Part shown: piece after piece, positions 9,042 through 18,538 of the stretch | Position numbering within the stretch: the stretch's first letter is position 1 | Layout of the letters: every line of letters starts with the position of its first letter | From: Methanosphaera sp. | GTDB taxonomy: Archaea > Methanobacteriota > Methanobacteria > Methanobacteriales > Methanobacteriaceae | Reading direction: 5' to 3' | DNA: 37,671 nucleotides | Assembly: GCF_016282985.1 (NCBI RefSeq) | Contig: NZ_JAEELZ010000059.1 | Span: forward strand, 1-37,671 | Notes under the pieces: generated by a model | Database searches by the model: none | What the model was told of the DNA's origin: nothing | The model's input: only the letters and a program-made list of their open reading frames with translations | Position numbers and translations under genes: made by a program

Positions 9042-10265
9042 CTATTCTTCAAGCTTGTGAAGTTCATCTAATAATATTGGTAAGAATGAACCAATATCTG
9101 TAACGATACTAATTACTTGGGCACTACCTCTATCGGATAATTTTGTTACTGATGCATTACTAATATCTACACATACACTTTTAATTCTAGCAGGGATTAT
9201 GTTTCCAGTTGCAACACTGTGTAAAAGTGTAGCAATCATGATAACCATATCAACATCCTGAACTTCTTCTCTCATTCTTTGTTGAGCTTCCTGTGAATCT
9301 GTTATTACATCAGGTAAAGGTCCATCATCACGAATACTGCCGGCTAAAACATAAGGGGTATCATTTTTAACACATTCATACATTACTCCCTTGGTAAGAA
9401 CACCCTGTTCAACAGCATCTTTAATGCTTCCGGCTTTGTTGATTGTATTGATGGCACGTAAATGGTGTTTGTGACCATGTGCAACAAGTTCACCAGTTTC
9501 AGTTTTCACACCAAGGCTAGTACCATATAATGCATCTTCAATATCGTGTGTTGCAAGTGCATTTCCAGCAAATAACTTATTAACATATCCTTCTTTGATT
9601 AATTGGGCAAGTACTGGTGCACAACCTGTATGAATAACTGCTGGTCCACCGACCACACATACTTTTCCACCTTTGTCTTTTATTTCTTTCATTTCTTTTG
9701 CTACATTGTGGATGATACTATGTGTAGGTTTTTCAGCTGATGCTTCACTATTCATAAATTCAAATGTGTTTTTTCCACGAGATTTTTCTGGTGGAGTAAC
9801 TCTTACACCTTTGTGTCCAACAACAATTTTTTCTCCCTTTTTAATAGAATTGAGTGGTTTACAGGTTGCCGTTTTTTTATCAGTATCTACAACTAACATA
9901 CAGTCCATTTCTATGTTGTCGATGTTTATCCATCGGTTATCATATCTGATTTCAGTAATATAATTTGTTGTTGAATAAAAGTTATCTGGTACGGTTTTAT
10001 CTTTTTCTGATGCTACAAGTTCAACTTCATCTTTTTCTATAAGTTGTGCACCAAGGTCTGTTACCATGTCTAAAATTTGGTCTAAATCTTTTTCATTTTT
10101 TGTTTCAATACGAATTCTTGCTGTACTAATGTCTGTGTTATGTTTTCCTACATTTAGTTCTTCAATTTCATAATCTCCACCTTGATCTATTATGGTGTCC
10201 ATTACTTTTTGAATTGTAAATGAGTCGATTATGTGTCCACTTAGTTTTATTTTTTGAACATACAT
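9042..10265 (-). CDS. Archaeal-type ornithine cyclodeaminase (TIGR00300 / LOR-SDH-domain family)
   Basis: A 407-residue cytosolic protein of the archaeal LOR/SDH-domain family (TIGR00300). Characterised members of this family from methanococci are reported to be ornithine cyclodeaminases, converting ornithine to proline. The N-terminal part (1-100) is an ACT-like LOR/SDH domain beginning [16 protein letters not shown]. The C-terminal part is a Rossmann-type domain with [16 protein letters not shown], a [19 protein letters not shown] segment and [11 protein letters not shown]. The ATG has a perfect AGGAGG eight bases upstream (10274-10279). It lies 9 bp upstream of the exchanger gene. Since pdaD is also in this window, arginine/ornithine metabolism is represented twice. 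Family membership is confident; the exact reaction is inferred from homologues. Confidence 0.8.
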   Translation of the reverse strand: MYVQKIKLSGHIIDSFTIQKVMDTIIDQGGDYEIEELNVGKHNTDISTARIRIETKNEKDLDQILDMVTDLGAQLIEKDEVELVASEKDKTVPDNFYSTTNYITEIRYDNRWINIDNIEMDCMLVVDTDKKTATCKPLNSIKKGEKIVVGHKGVRVTPPEKSRGKNTFEFMNSEASAEKPTHSIIHNVAKEMKEIKDKGGKVCVVGGPAVIHTGCAPVLAQLIKEGYVNKLFAGNALATHDIEDALYGTSLGVKTETGELVAHGHKHHLRAINTINKAGSIKDAVEQGVLTKGVMYECVKNDTPYVLAGSIRDDGPLPDVITDSQEAQQRMREEVQDVDMVIMIATLLHSVATGNIIPARIKSVCVDISNASVTKLSDRGSAQVISIVTDIGSFLPILLDELHKLEE

Positions 10266-10403
10266 TTATTCAACCTCCTAATTCTTTTATTAATTGATTA
10301 TCGTGAAATATGTAACATTATTATATCTCTTAATTATACTATAATTATTTTTTAGTTATTAAAAAGTAGTTGGTTATAAATGGAGAGGAGTTTTGGAGGG
10401 TAA

Positions 10404-11417
10404 TTATAATATACCCATTGCTTTATTAGTTTTTAATATGGATTTTTCACCATCTTCTTCTAATTCTAGCATTGCTCTAATAGCGTCAACATTTTCAGGT
10501 ACTACATCTGATTCCTGGTGGACTGCTTGCATATAGAACAATTCTCCATCTACTACATTAACAGATTCTTTCCATACTGGAATCTCATAGAAATCTCCTC
10601 TGGATCTGCCAAGATCTTTAGCAAATTCCATTAGTTCTGCTGTGGAACCTAGTTTAAGACTTGCATCTACAGGCATTACACGGTGAGCTTTTTCAAATGT
10701 GTCAAGAACATCATCAGTAGATACATCATTTTCTAATTCCACCATGATGTTGTGTGTGTGCATGAGTGTTGTAGGTACTGCAAGTGCCATTGTCATTACA
10801 TCCATTCCTTTGATGATTGTTTGTACATCAGGACCGTGGTGTGAAGGAACGGTAGTTACTGGTTTGATAGCGTTGATTGGTCCTTTTTTAGAATCATTAG
10901 GGTCTGCTGCACGTCTTACCATTACAGCTCTAACTTTTTTAACTCCTGCAAGGTCGTTTACTGGTTTTAATGTACGACATAAACCTGTTGTGTTACATGA
11001 TACAACACGTACATAATCTTTTCCTAAACTTTCTTCATAGTTTGATTCAGCATTGAATGAAGTTCCTACAGGATCATGGTCTTCTCCACCTTCAAATATT
11101 GCTTTTAATCCTAATGGTTTGTAGGTTTCTTCCATGTTCTGAATACCTACTCCTCCTGGGGTACAATCTACAACAAGGTCTAGTTTTTCGAATAGTTCAT
11201 CAGCTGTTCCTGTAACTTTAATTCCAGCTTCTTCAAATTGTTCTTCTCTTTCGGGAACACTAATGTATAAGTCATAACCTCTTTCTACAGCAGCTTTTGC
11301 TTCATAGTCTGGAGTTCTTTTGGTTACTCCTACAATTTTCATGTCATCTTGTGCAGTAACAGCATCTGCTACTCTTTTACCTATAGTTCCGTATCCGTTA
11401 ATTCCAATACCTTTCAT
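10404..11417 (-). CDS. gap: Glyceraldehyde-3-phosphate dehydrogenase, archaeal type II
   Basis: Phosphorylating GAPDH of the archaeal type II class (337 aa), interconverting glyceraldehyde-3-phosphate and 1,3-bisphosphoglycerate, mainly gluconeogenic in methanogens. The Rossmann fold begins at once ([16 protein letters not shown], residues 5-20). The catalytic cysteine is Cys141 in [11 protein letters not shown]. Downstream [18 protein letters not shown] is the class-typical phosphate and S-loop region. Length is as usual. The ATG has AGGA upstream. The gene is monocistronic, with a C/T-rich sequence just after the stop and a long regulatory-looking upstream region shared with cbiM. Confidence 0.96.
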   Translation of the reverse strand: MKGIGINGYGTIGKRVADAVTAQDDMKIVGVTKRTPDYEAKAAVERGYDLYISVPEREEQFEEAGIKVTGTADELFEKLDLVVDCTPGGVGIQNMEETYKPLGLKAIFEGGEDHDPVGTSFNAESNYEESLGKDYVRVVSCNTTGLCRTLKPVNDLAGVKKVRAVMVRRAADPNDSKKGPINAIKPVTTVPSHHGPDVQTIIKGMDVMTMALAVPTTLMHTHNIMVELENDVSTDDVLDTFEKAHRVMPVDASLKLGSTAELMEFAKDLGRSRGDFYEIPVWKESVNVVDGELFYMQAVHQESDVVPENVDAIRAMLELEEDGEKSILKTNKAMGIL

Positions 11418-11918
11418 ATTAAAACGTCCTACTTAAATGTTCTATGAAATAAATTTTATAATCTAATTCATTTTTAGTATATAAGTATATTTAAGATATA
11501 TAAGTTATTTATAACTTATGATAATTCATGATAAATAGGGGTTATTCTTTTCCATGAAAGCTATATTTTTTTTTTATTTTGTTGATTATCTTGGATAAAA
11601 ACATAAAATTTTTCTATGAAAAAATGTTCATATGTTCTTTTATTCCATCATTATCTGTTTAATTAATTCTTTTTCATACTGTGGGGGGTAAAGTATAACT
11701 CATTCTTTATAATATCAATTTTTTTGAATTAATTATTAATAAAACTTTATTAAAATCATAGGTATACTCATTAGGGTTATATTAAGTATTTATATTGTTA
11801 TTGTTAGATTATTAACTAGAAATAAATAGTTTAATATTTCAAAAAAATGAATATTTTAATCAAGATTATTTTGATTAAGTATGAATACTTAAATTCTTTT
11901 ATAAAATGGAGGCATAAA
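11418..11918. other. Long divergent intergenic region (gap / cbiM)
   Basis: No gene is visible in these roughly 500 bases. The notable structures are a 20-bp perfect palindrome at 11500-11519 near TATA-like stretches of the gap promoter, an isolated G6 run at 11683-11688, and a TATA-like stretch (AAGTATTTATATTG, about 11788-11801) suited to cbiM. No recognisable cobalamin or NiCo riboswitch was found. Confidence 0.3.
11500..11519. promoter_or_regulatory. Perfect palindrome upstream of gap (operator candidate)
   Basis: ATAAGTTAT-TT-ATAACTTAT is a perfect inverted repeat with a 2-nt centre, 83-102 bp upstream of the gap start and overlapping TATA-rich sequence. The size and symmetry suit a dimeric repressor or activator site. 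Confidence 0.35.
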
Positions 11919-12536
11919 ATGCATATACCTGATGGATTGATATCTGATCCCTTACAATTGGGGATATATACCGTAATTTATATTATTTTGTTGGCAATAT
12001 TATTGAACAAATATCGTAAAAATCATACTGAAAAAGACATTCCAGTAATTGCACTCTTTGCAGCAGCTATCCTGATTGTTCAGCTTGTTGAAATTCCATT
12101 GCCTGTGCCTGCATGTGTTCACATTTCATTAATAACAGTAATGGCTCTTTATGATTTGGAAGCAGCACCACTGGTCTATACAATAGTAACTATAGCACAA
12201 TCATTCCTTGGAGAAGGTGGAATAAGTACTTTGGGGATGAACTTATTAAACTTAGCAATTTTAGCACCAATATTTGCATATTATATTTACAAGTTTATAC
12301 AAAGTTATGATAAAAATTTAGCACTTTTTGTATCCGGGTTCGGAACAATAACTTTACTTGGTATAATTGTAAGTTTAGAATATGCTATTGCAGGAACTTA
12401 TCCATTAATGTTTGGATTAACAGTAATTACTCCAATAGAAATGGTGGTTGGGGTAATAGAAGGACTTGTAACAATAGTTGTAATGAATGCGCTCAATAAG
12501 GTAAAACCAGAATTAACACCAGTACTTAACGAATAA
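11919..12536 (+). CDS. cbiM: CbiM, substrate-binding subunit of a Co/Ni ECF transporter
   Basis: Membrane S-component of an energy-coupling-factor transporter for Co2+ (or Ni2+). The 205-residue protein starts MHIPDGLISD, the hallmark N-terminus in which the amino terminus and His2 help bind the metal. About six or seven hydrophobic helices follow, with the conserved PVPACVHIS segment and the SFLGEGGISTLGMNLLN loop. An upstream in-frame ATG at 11847 would add 24 residues in front of this metal-binding terminus, which the family does not allow. The ATG at 11919 has GGAGG at 11908-11912, six bases upstream. CbiQ, CbiO and a normal CbiN are not in the window. The next gene, one base after the stop, is a small exported His-rich protein. 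Confidence 0.92.
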   Translation: MHIPDGLISDPLQLGIYTVIYIILLAILLNKYRKNHTEKDIPVIALFAAAILIVQLVEIPLPVPACVHISLITVMALYDLEAAPLVYTIVTIAQSFLGEGGISTLGMNLLNLAILAPIFAYYIYKFIQSYDKNLALFVSGFGTITLLGIIVSLEYAIAGTYPLMFGLTVITPIEMVVGVIEGLVTIVVMNALNKVKPELTPVLNE

Positions 12537-12546
12537 GGTGAAAATA

Positions 12547-12768
12547 ATGAACATGAAATCTATAATAATGATGGTGTTAATAATATTGGTTGCATTAGTA
12601 GGAGTATCAAATGCATTACACACTTATGAGGAAGGAACCATTACTTTAGAAGAACATCATCATGAAGGTGAAGAACATACTCATGAACATGAAGAAGGTG
12701 AAAAACATACTCATGATCATGAAGAAGATCATCATGAAGAGAGTGAAGAACACAATCATTCAGAGTAA
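12547..12768 (+). CDS. Small exported His/Glu-rich protein, putative metal-binding partner of CbiM
   Basis: A 73-residue protein with an N-terminal hydrophobic signal/anchor segment (IIMMVLIILVALVGV) and possible cleavage at SNA/LHT. Its exposed part has about 14 His and 18 Glu in patterns such as HHHEGEEHTHEHEE and HTHDHEEDHHEE. This is the composition of a Ni/Co/Zn-binding peptide. The ATG at 12547 is preferred over the in-frame GTG at 12538, because GGTGA (12537-12541) is a good Shine-Dalgarno five bases upstream and overlaps that GTG. It starts right behind cbiM, so the two are translationally linked. It lies where cbiN often lies but has only one hydrophobic segment. It may gather metal at the cell surface for CbiM. 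The function is inferred from composition and position only. Confidence 0.75.
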   Translation: MNMKSIIMMVLIILVALVGVSNALHTYEEGTITLEEHHHEGEEHTHEHEEGEKHTHDHEEDHHEESEEHNHSE

Positions 12769-12802
12769 TGTCTTAAATTAGGTATGTGTTAAATTTATTA
12801 TA

Positions 12803-12867
12803 TTTTAATTTGAAAATCAAATTAAAAATAGTCTTTTTCTTAAAGCAAGATTATCTTGCTTTTTTTC
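12803..12867 (+). terminator. Two tandem hairpins ending the cbiM operon
   Basis: The first is a perfect 10-bp stem TTTTAATTTG (12803-12812) / CAAATTAAAA (12818-12827). The second is an 8-9-bp stem AAGCAAGA (12843-12850) / TCTTGCTT (12854-12861) with loop TTA, running directly into a T-run. The second has the form of an intrinsic terminator. Confidence 0.6.
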
Positions 12868-12900
12868 TTATTTTTAAATTATTATTTTAAAATGTTCTGT

Positions 12901-12920
12901 AAAAAAAAGTAAAATGGGGT
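12901..12920 (-). terminator. C-tract/U-tract terminator after the tandem membrane-protein genes
   Basis: On the minus strand the TAA stop is followed by ACCCCATTTTAC and then eight T (A8 at 12901-12908 on the plus strand). The C4 is at 12916-12919. No hairpin is needed to explain it. Confidence 0.45.
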
Positions 12921-13283
12921 TTAGTTTTTAATTTCTTCAGAAACATAGTAACCTATGATTCCACCAATAGCACCTACAATAAGGTATAATACGATTAAAT
13001 AAAATGAGTTACTTAACATGTAAGATACGTAAGCAGAACCATATAATATAAACATAAATCCTACGTTTATTATTGTAGTTATTATTGAACCAATAAATGC
13101 AGTAATTAAACCGGCTACCAATGCTTCGATTTTATCATTATTTTTTATAAAACCCATTAATATTCCTGTAAAGAAAACAAATGGTAAAATACTAGTACTT
13201 AAACCACCAGCAAGATATGTTATTATAATTATAATTACTCCTAAAGGTATGCTTTTACCTTTAAGAACTTGATTAATGTCCAT
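12921..13283 (-). CDS. Small four-helix membrane protein (DUF5518-like), copy 2
   Basis: 120-residue hydrophobic protein with about four membrane segments and a short charged C-terminus (YYVSEEIKN). It begins MDINQVLKGKSIPLGV. The gene directly upstream encodes a protein with the same plan, so the pair is a tandem duplication. Glycines are spaced through the helices (GGLSTSI, GAIGGIIGYY), as in the small DUF5518-type membrane proteins of Methanobacteriales; that assignment is from memory of the family pattern. The ATG has GAGGTTA upstream. Four bases separate it from the upstream stop. The function is unknown. Confidence 0.75.
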   Translation of the reverse strand: MDINQVLKGKSIPLGVIIIIITYLAGGLSTSILPFVFFTGILMGFIKNNDKIEALVAGLITAFIGSIITTIINVGFMFILYGSAYVSYMLSNSFYLIVLYLIVGAIGGIIGYYVSEEIKN

Positions 13284-13287
13284 AGTT

Positions 13288-13668
13288 TTAACCTCTATTG
13301 TCTATTTCTTCCTTTATGTAGAAACCGATAGCACTACCCACACATCCTATGAATGTATAAAATATTATGTAAATCCATGAATATTGGATTACTGCTATGG
13401 CATAAAGGCCACCTTCAGAATAGTATACATTGATTAATGATACTATCATAGTCAGTATTGAACCAATAACAAATGCAAGGAAATTACTAAGTAATACTTC
13501 GTTCATAGTGCCTTTTTTTATTATTCCCCCCACTATTCCTATAAATAATATTGAAGGAATAATAATGGAACTGTCACCTGTTAACAGAGAACAAGCTAAA
13601 ATCATTAATATGATTAAGGCAATACTTTTTCCTTTAATGATATTTTTAATGTTAATATTATCATTCAT
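13288..13668 (-). CDS. Small four-helix membrane protein (DUF5518-like), copy 1
   Basis: 126-residue paralogue of the following gene. It begins MNDNINIKNIIKGKSIALI, sharing the KGKSI motif before the first helix, and ends with GSAIGFYIKEEID, matching the GGIIGYYVSEEI of the second copy. About four membrane segments are predicted by eye. It starts 39 bp after the end of top6A on the same strand, with AGGG next to the ATG, so it may be read through from the topoisomerase operon. The function is unknown, and any link to topology control is only positional. Confidence 0.75.
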   Translation of the reverse strand: MNDNINIKNIIKGKSIALIILMILACSLLTGDSSIIIPSILFIGIVGGIIKKGTMNEVLLSNFLAFVIGSILTMIVSLINVYYSEGGLYAIAVIQYSWIYIIFYTFIGCVGSAIGFYIKEEIDNRG

Positions 13669-13707
13669 CCCTAAAAAAAGTAAGATGTATATGTAATATA
13701 TACATGT

Positions 13708-14781
<1,074 letters not shown>

Positions 14782-14795
14782 ATTAAATCCCTTCC

Positions 14796-16475
14796 TTATT
14801 CGTCATCTTCTACTACTTCATCGTAGTCTTCATACTCTTCATATTCTGTTTTCATTCTTGTTTTAGGATCTTCAGTAATGAGTATTTGCATTGGTTCAAT
14901 TTCCGGTTGTTTAAGACGATGTTTCATATCCATAATTTTTGCTTTGTGTGTAACTTCATCCATGATTTTATCGTATTCAGGAACATCTTTTTCTGCAAGT
15001 AATGCGGATTGTTTTATAACTACTGGAACTAAGTCTTCGAATATTTTTGCTCTCATTTCTTCATTTTTAGCTGCTTTTTTGGTTCTTATGTATTTTTCGA
15101 GTTTTCTTGCAATTTTCATTGTAGCTTGTCTGATTTCTCGAACTATTTCTTCTTCTGGAGCTACACTTTGTTTACCTGTTGATAAGTATGGAACATTTGT
15201 GGAGATAATATTCACAAATACTGAAATTGGTGCATCATCTAAGTTTCTAACACCATATCTTCTCCAGTCAATACTTTTTAATGCTTCTGTGATTGCACAG
15301 CTACCTTGATCGAATGTTAATGGTACACGGTTAGCAAACCTCATTATTTCTGCTTTTTTCTGTTGTCCAACTAAACGTCCTGCTTTTCCACCATATGCAA
15401 TACCTGCTTCTATGATAAATGATACTCCACCACGGTATGCTTGAGGTTTTCTTGTAATCGCGGTTGAAAATTCTGGTAATAATATTTCATTAATACCTTT
15501 TTCAATTTGTTCATCCCCAATCGGTTTGAGACCGCTTGTAGGAGGAGCCATGAATTTCATTTGATCGAATTGTTGTACAACTTGTTCAGCTTCTTTCCAG
15601 GTAATACTTTTTGGACGTTTGTTCATGTCTATACCTGTTGCTTCTTCAAGTTCCTTAATTTTTTTAGAGGATACACGACTTAATGAATCCATTAACAAGT
15701 TTTTAAATCTTTTCTTGTTGGTTGTTTTACAGAGATCTATTATATCATCTGCGGTTACACCTTTAGGGTGTGGTAAAACTTCTTTTGGAAGTGGTGGTAT
15801 TTGTTCTGTTGCTCTTTCGAATGTATATTTACGTCCGGTTGGATCTTTAAATACAATTCTTGCATGAGGATTTCCAATTACGGTACGTCTGATGTATTCG
15901 TAAGCTCCTTGTTCACTCATGGAGTAGGATACGTCTTTAAATTCTATTTCTATACCTGAACCAGTTCTGTCTGTTTCAAATTCTTTTCTGTCAAGGATTA
16001 TACCAGTGTTCTTTTTAACATCAAGTTTTACATCCATTTCAACTCCTTTGAGATTATCTCCATCTCTGTATCTTGATCTTATTTTTACTGGTTGTCCTGT
16101 TGTCATTTGAGAAAGAAGTACACATCCACTACATCCTAAACCTTGTTGTCCTCTTGATTGGATGTTACGGAATTTACTTCCTGCAAACATTTGACAGTAT
16201 ACTTTTGTAATGAAATCTTCAGGGATTCCAGGTCCGTTATCTGCGTGTTTTAATAGGTAATGGTCTTTACCTAATCTTTTAAGTTCTATTGAAATATCTG
16301 GTAGAATTCCTGCTTCTTCACATGCATCGAGACTGTTGGTGATAAGTTCGTGGAATACTATGGTTAAAGATCTTATTTTTCCAGAAAAACCTAACATCTG
16401 TTTATTTCTTTTAAAAAACTCGGATGCAGTTAATTCCTTAAATTCTTCAAATAATTCTGTAGTGTCACGTTCCAA
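14796..16475 (-). CDS. top6B: DNA topoisomerase VI subunit B
   Basis: ATPase subunit of topoisomerase VI (about 559 aa), which dimerises on ATP binding and drives strand passage. The GHKL ATPase motifs are present: [15 protein letters not shown] (N-box), [13 protein letters not shown], and GQQGLGCSG (lid). A helix-2-turn-helix and transducer domain follow, and the C-terminus is a Glu/Asp-rich tail. No ATG exists near the N-terminus. A TTG at 16475 lies ten bases after GGAGG (16486-16490). A TTG at 16484 is only one base from it and adds three residues, so 16475 is preferred. The ATP-binding core begins well inside either version. Confidence 0.96.
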   Translation of the reverse strand: MERDTTELFEEFKELTASEFFKRNKQMLGFSGKIRSLTIVFHELITNSLDACEEAGILPDISIELKRLGKDHYLLKHADNGPGIPEDFITKVYCQMFAGSKFRNIQSRGQQGLGCSGCVLLSQMTTGQPVKIRSRYRDGDNLKGVEMDVKLDVKKNTGIILDRKEFETDRTGSGIEIEFKDVSYSMSEQGAYEYIRRTVIGNPHARIVFKDPTGRKYTFERATEQIPPLPKEVLPHPKGVTADDIIDLCKTTNKKRFKNLLMDSLSRVSSKKIKELEEATGIDMNKRPKSITWKEAEQVVQQFDQMKFMAPPTSGLKPIGDEQIEKGINEILLPEFSTAITRKPQAYRGGVSFIIEAGIAYGGKAGRLVGQQKKAEIMRFANRVPLTFDQGSCAITEALKSIDWRRYGVRNLDDAPISVFVNIISTNVPYLSTGKQSVAPEEEIVREIRQATMKIARKLEKYIRTKKAAKNEEMRAKIFEDLVPVVIKQSALLAEKDVPEYDKIMDEVTHKAKIMDMKHRLKQPEIEPMQILITEDPKTRMKTEYEEYEDYDEVVEDDE

Positions 16476-16834
16476 GGATTTCAAACCTCCAAATTATTTT
16501 TATTACTACTTGCTTTTATTAGTATTATTCAAGTACGTGTTTTTTATCTCTTATAAAAAGTAGATTTTCATATTATTATTGATGAATACTATATTATTTT
16601 ACTACATTTTTACTTAGTTATCTATATGTAGTAAATTTTTTTTTCATCTTTTATCTATATTATACTATATGTAAAAAGTATAATATAAAACATTGTATAT
16701 ACCCAACATTATAAAAAAATAGCAATTTTGGGGGGTCTTGATAACTATTCATGAAGGGGGTTTTGATAAGTAATATTTTTATAAAAAAATAAAAGTATAT
16801 CTATGATTATATAATGTAAATTATTATCATAGGT
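16476..16834. repeat. Intergenic region with G-run direct repeat upstream of top6B
   Basis: No gene is visible. Two copies of GGGGGTYTTGATAA lie at 16731-16744 and 16756-16769, 25 bp apart; read on the minus strand they are TTATCAARACCCCC. They are striking in such AT-rich DNA. They lie between the end of the small membrane-protein gene and top6B. They could be a tandem regulator site for topoisomerase VI or 3'-end signals of the upstream gene. Confidence 0.4.
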
Positions 16835-17104
16835 TTATTGAATGTCAAGTTTTCCAAAAAATTTTGGAATAGTTTCATTATTATTAATTGCTTTATTACA
16901 AAGATATGTGTCATATAGTATAAGGATTAACCAAACTGCACATACCATATAATAAAATTTTGAGGAAATATTGGCTAATATAATAAATAATATGCCTATA
17001 AAAAATTCAAATAATCCTCTTTTAGTTAATCCTTGATATACATTACCCATTCCCAGGAATAATGATAGGATTAATGCAACAATTAAATTTTTTTCTTCAC
17101 TCAT
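16835..17104 (-). CDS. Small membrane protein, TM2-like
   Basis: 89-residue protein with about three hydrophobic segments. A first helix (LIVALILSLFLGMGNVYQG) is followed by a basic turn TKRG and a second helix (LFEFFIGILFIILA). The third spans MVCAVWLILILYDTYLCNKA. The LG-G-YxG...RG layout recalls TM2-domain proteins. The ATG has GAGGC upstream. It lies between the KH gene and top6B on the same strand. The function is unknown. Confidence 0.65.
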   Translation of the reverse strand: MSEEKNLIVALILSLFLGMGNVYQGLTKRGLFEFFIGILFIILANISSKFYYMVCAVWLILILYDTYLCNKAINNNETIPKFFGKLDIQ

Positions 17105-17213
17105 TTTTTAGCCTCAGTTAAGTTATACTCTTGTTCTTTTTATATATTTTTATTTAGAACTATTAATTATTATCTTAAATGTTAAAAAAATATAAATTTT
17201 AAATTAAAAGAAT

Positions 17214-17235
17214 AAAAAAAAGAGTTTAATGGGGG
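17214..17235 (-). terminator. C-tract/U-tract terminator of the KH-domain gene
   Basis: On the minus strand the TAA stop is followed directly by CCCCC (17231-17235), then ATTAAACTC and eight T (A8 at 17214-17221). It is the clearest example of the C-run/T-run arrangement seen after several genes. Confidence 0.5.
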
Positions 17236-17940
17236 TTATATTATTTCAGGAACTTCTTCATCATCAACTTCTTCATTTTCTTCTTGATCTAATGCTGCTT
17301 GGTTGTAATCTTCTTCAGCATCGGTAAAATCTTCATCAGTATCAAGATCTTCTCTTAAGAATTCTCTTTCATCAGGTACTCCATTAACCATTTCATCAAA
17401 TTCTTTTCTTTTGAGTTTGTCATGCATTTTTTCTAGATATGCATAGACAGTTTTTTGTCTTGAACCTTCAAGAATCATTTCAATAGCTTCTCTTGCCATT
17501 TGTATGTTTTCAATTTTACCAATTAAAGAAACGGTTTTACCATATATGCTTATTTCAACATCAAGCATATCATGCATAATTTGTCTTGTTCTTCCGTTTT
17601 TACCAATAATTCTTCCTTTTTGTCTTACTAAAGCTTTTTTGGATTTACCTACATAATCCTGTAAGTTGATAATTTCTAAAATTAAATCATCATCTTGTAA
17701 TTTTAATGCTAAGTCTGGGTTAAATCCTCTACCAATAGCTTTTATCATGTATCTTGCTTTCCATATTGCTAAAGGATCATCAGTTTCTTCTGTTGAACTA
17801 ATTGCAATGTTTCCTGTTTCACTGTCAATTTTTAATTCTGTTTTAGTTATAATTTCTAGTTGATGTTTGATTTTACCATTTTTACCGATTGTTACTCCAA
17901 CGCGGTCTTTTGGTATTTTTAGATATTCTGTATTTACCAT
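17236..17940 (-). CDS. Twin KH-domain RNA-binding protein (Dim2/Pno1-like)
   Basis: RNA-binding protein (234 aa) related to eukaryotic Dim2/Pno1, which helps mature the small ribosomal subunit. The first KH domain has the GxxG loop GKNG at residues 19-22 within [12 protein letters not shown]. The second has GKNG at 113-116 within [12 protein letters not shown]. The C-terminus (about 195-234) is an Asp/Glu-rich tail. Archaeal Dim2-like proteins commonly neighbour the genes for aIF1A and RIO1 kinase, as here. The ATG has AAGGAG upstream. Its role in 16S 3'-end processing is inferred from family and neighbours. Confidence 0.9.
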   Translation of the reverse strand: MVNTEYLKIPKDRVGVTIGKNGKIKHQLEIITKTELKIDSETGNIAISSTEETDDPLAIWKARYMIKAIGRGFNPDLALKLQDDDLILEIINLQDYVGKSKKALVRQKGRIIGKNGRTRQIMHDMLDVEISIYGKTVSLIGKIENIQMAREAIEMILEGSRQKTVYAYLEKMHDKLKRKEFDEMVNGVPDEREFLREDLDTDEDFTDAEEDYNQAALDQEENEEVDDEEVPEII

Positions 17941-18315
17941 TATAAAAGCTCCTTAATTGGTGATTATTATTTTAATTTTTTAAAATAAAATATAATTAAT
18001 AATATTTCCTTAAATAAATTGTTTGTTGTTTATATTTATCAATCTTTAATTAAAAAGTTATAAAAAGATTATTCTATTGGTGATGATGATACTTTTTTCG
18101 TATCTTCATATTCTACTATTATTTATTGTTTAAATAATATTTAAAACTTATTATTATTTATATTGCTATTTAATTAATTGTATTTTCTAATATTATTTAG
18201 TTTATATAGTTAATTTTATTTTTTGATTAATAATTTACATAAGAATAAATATTACTTGTAATTAATTAATTTTTTATTAATTTTTTTTTTAAAAAAAGTT
18301 GGAATTAGGGTGAGG
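17941..18315. other. AT-rich intergenic region upstream of the KH gene
   Basis: No supportable gene or RNA was found. It contains the 3' end of the zinc-ribbon transcript and presumably the KH-gene promoter. A T10/A7 palindromic tract lies at 18281-18297. Confidence 0.3.
18291..18315 (-). terminator. Probable terminator of the aIF1A-RIO1-zinc-ribbon operon
   Basis: On the minus strand the TAA stop is followed by CCTCACCCTAATTCCAAC and then seven T (18291-18297), a C-rich segment leading to a T-run. Confidence 0.35.
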
Positions 18316-18528
18316 TTATTTCAAATTTAATTCTTTTTCAAGTCGAACAAAAATAGATCTTTCCTCTTTTTGTTTTAAGATATCTCCTCTAATTTCAGGG
18401 GGTGCTTCTATATCAAACATACAATTAGGACATTTTATGTTTGCTCCACCACAATCATATCCACAATCACAACAACCTGCATCCATATGATCAAATTCAT
18501 GTCCACAAATATCACATTTTATTAGCAT
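18316..18528 (-). CDS. Small Cys-rich zinc-ribbon protein
   Basis: 70-residue protein with eight cysteines. Outer pairs CDIC (Cys5/Cys8) and CPNC (Cys33/Cys36) form a classic zinc ribbon. Between them lies an unusual GCCDCGYDCGG insertion (Cys19, 20, 22, 26) with His10 and His14 nearby, which could bind a second metal. The C-terminal half is charged and helical. The start is the ATG at 18528, with AAGGTGA overlapping the RIO1 stop codon. An in-frame start further upstream would run into the RIO1 gene and lacks a Shine-Dalgarno. It is co-transcribed with RIO1. The exact family is not recognised; a role in translation or ribosome assembly is only suggested by context. Confidence 0.8.
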   Translation of the reverse strand: MLIKCDICGHEFDHMDAGCCDCGYDCGGANIKCPNCMFDIEAPPEIRGDILKQKEERSIFVRLEKELNLK

Positions 18529-18538
18529 ACTTTTCACC

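Noticed and set aside
11847-11918. 24-residue N-terminal extension of CbiM
   Set aside because: It has no ribosome-binding site and would hide the conserved N-terminal metal-binding MHIPDG; GGAGG precedes the internal ATG.
18078-18135. Micro-frame behind GGTGATG in the gap upstream of the KH gene
   Set aside because: Only 15 codons, and the ribosome-binding site is too close to the ATG.
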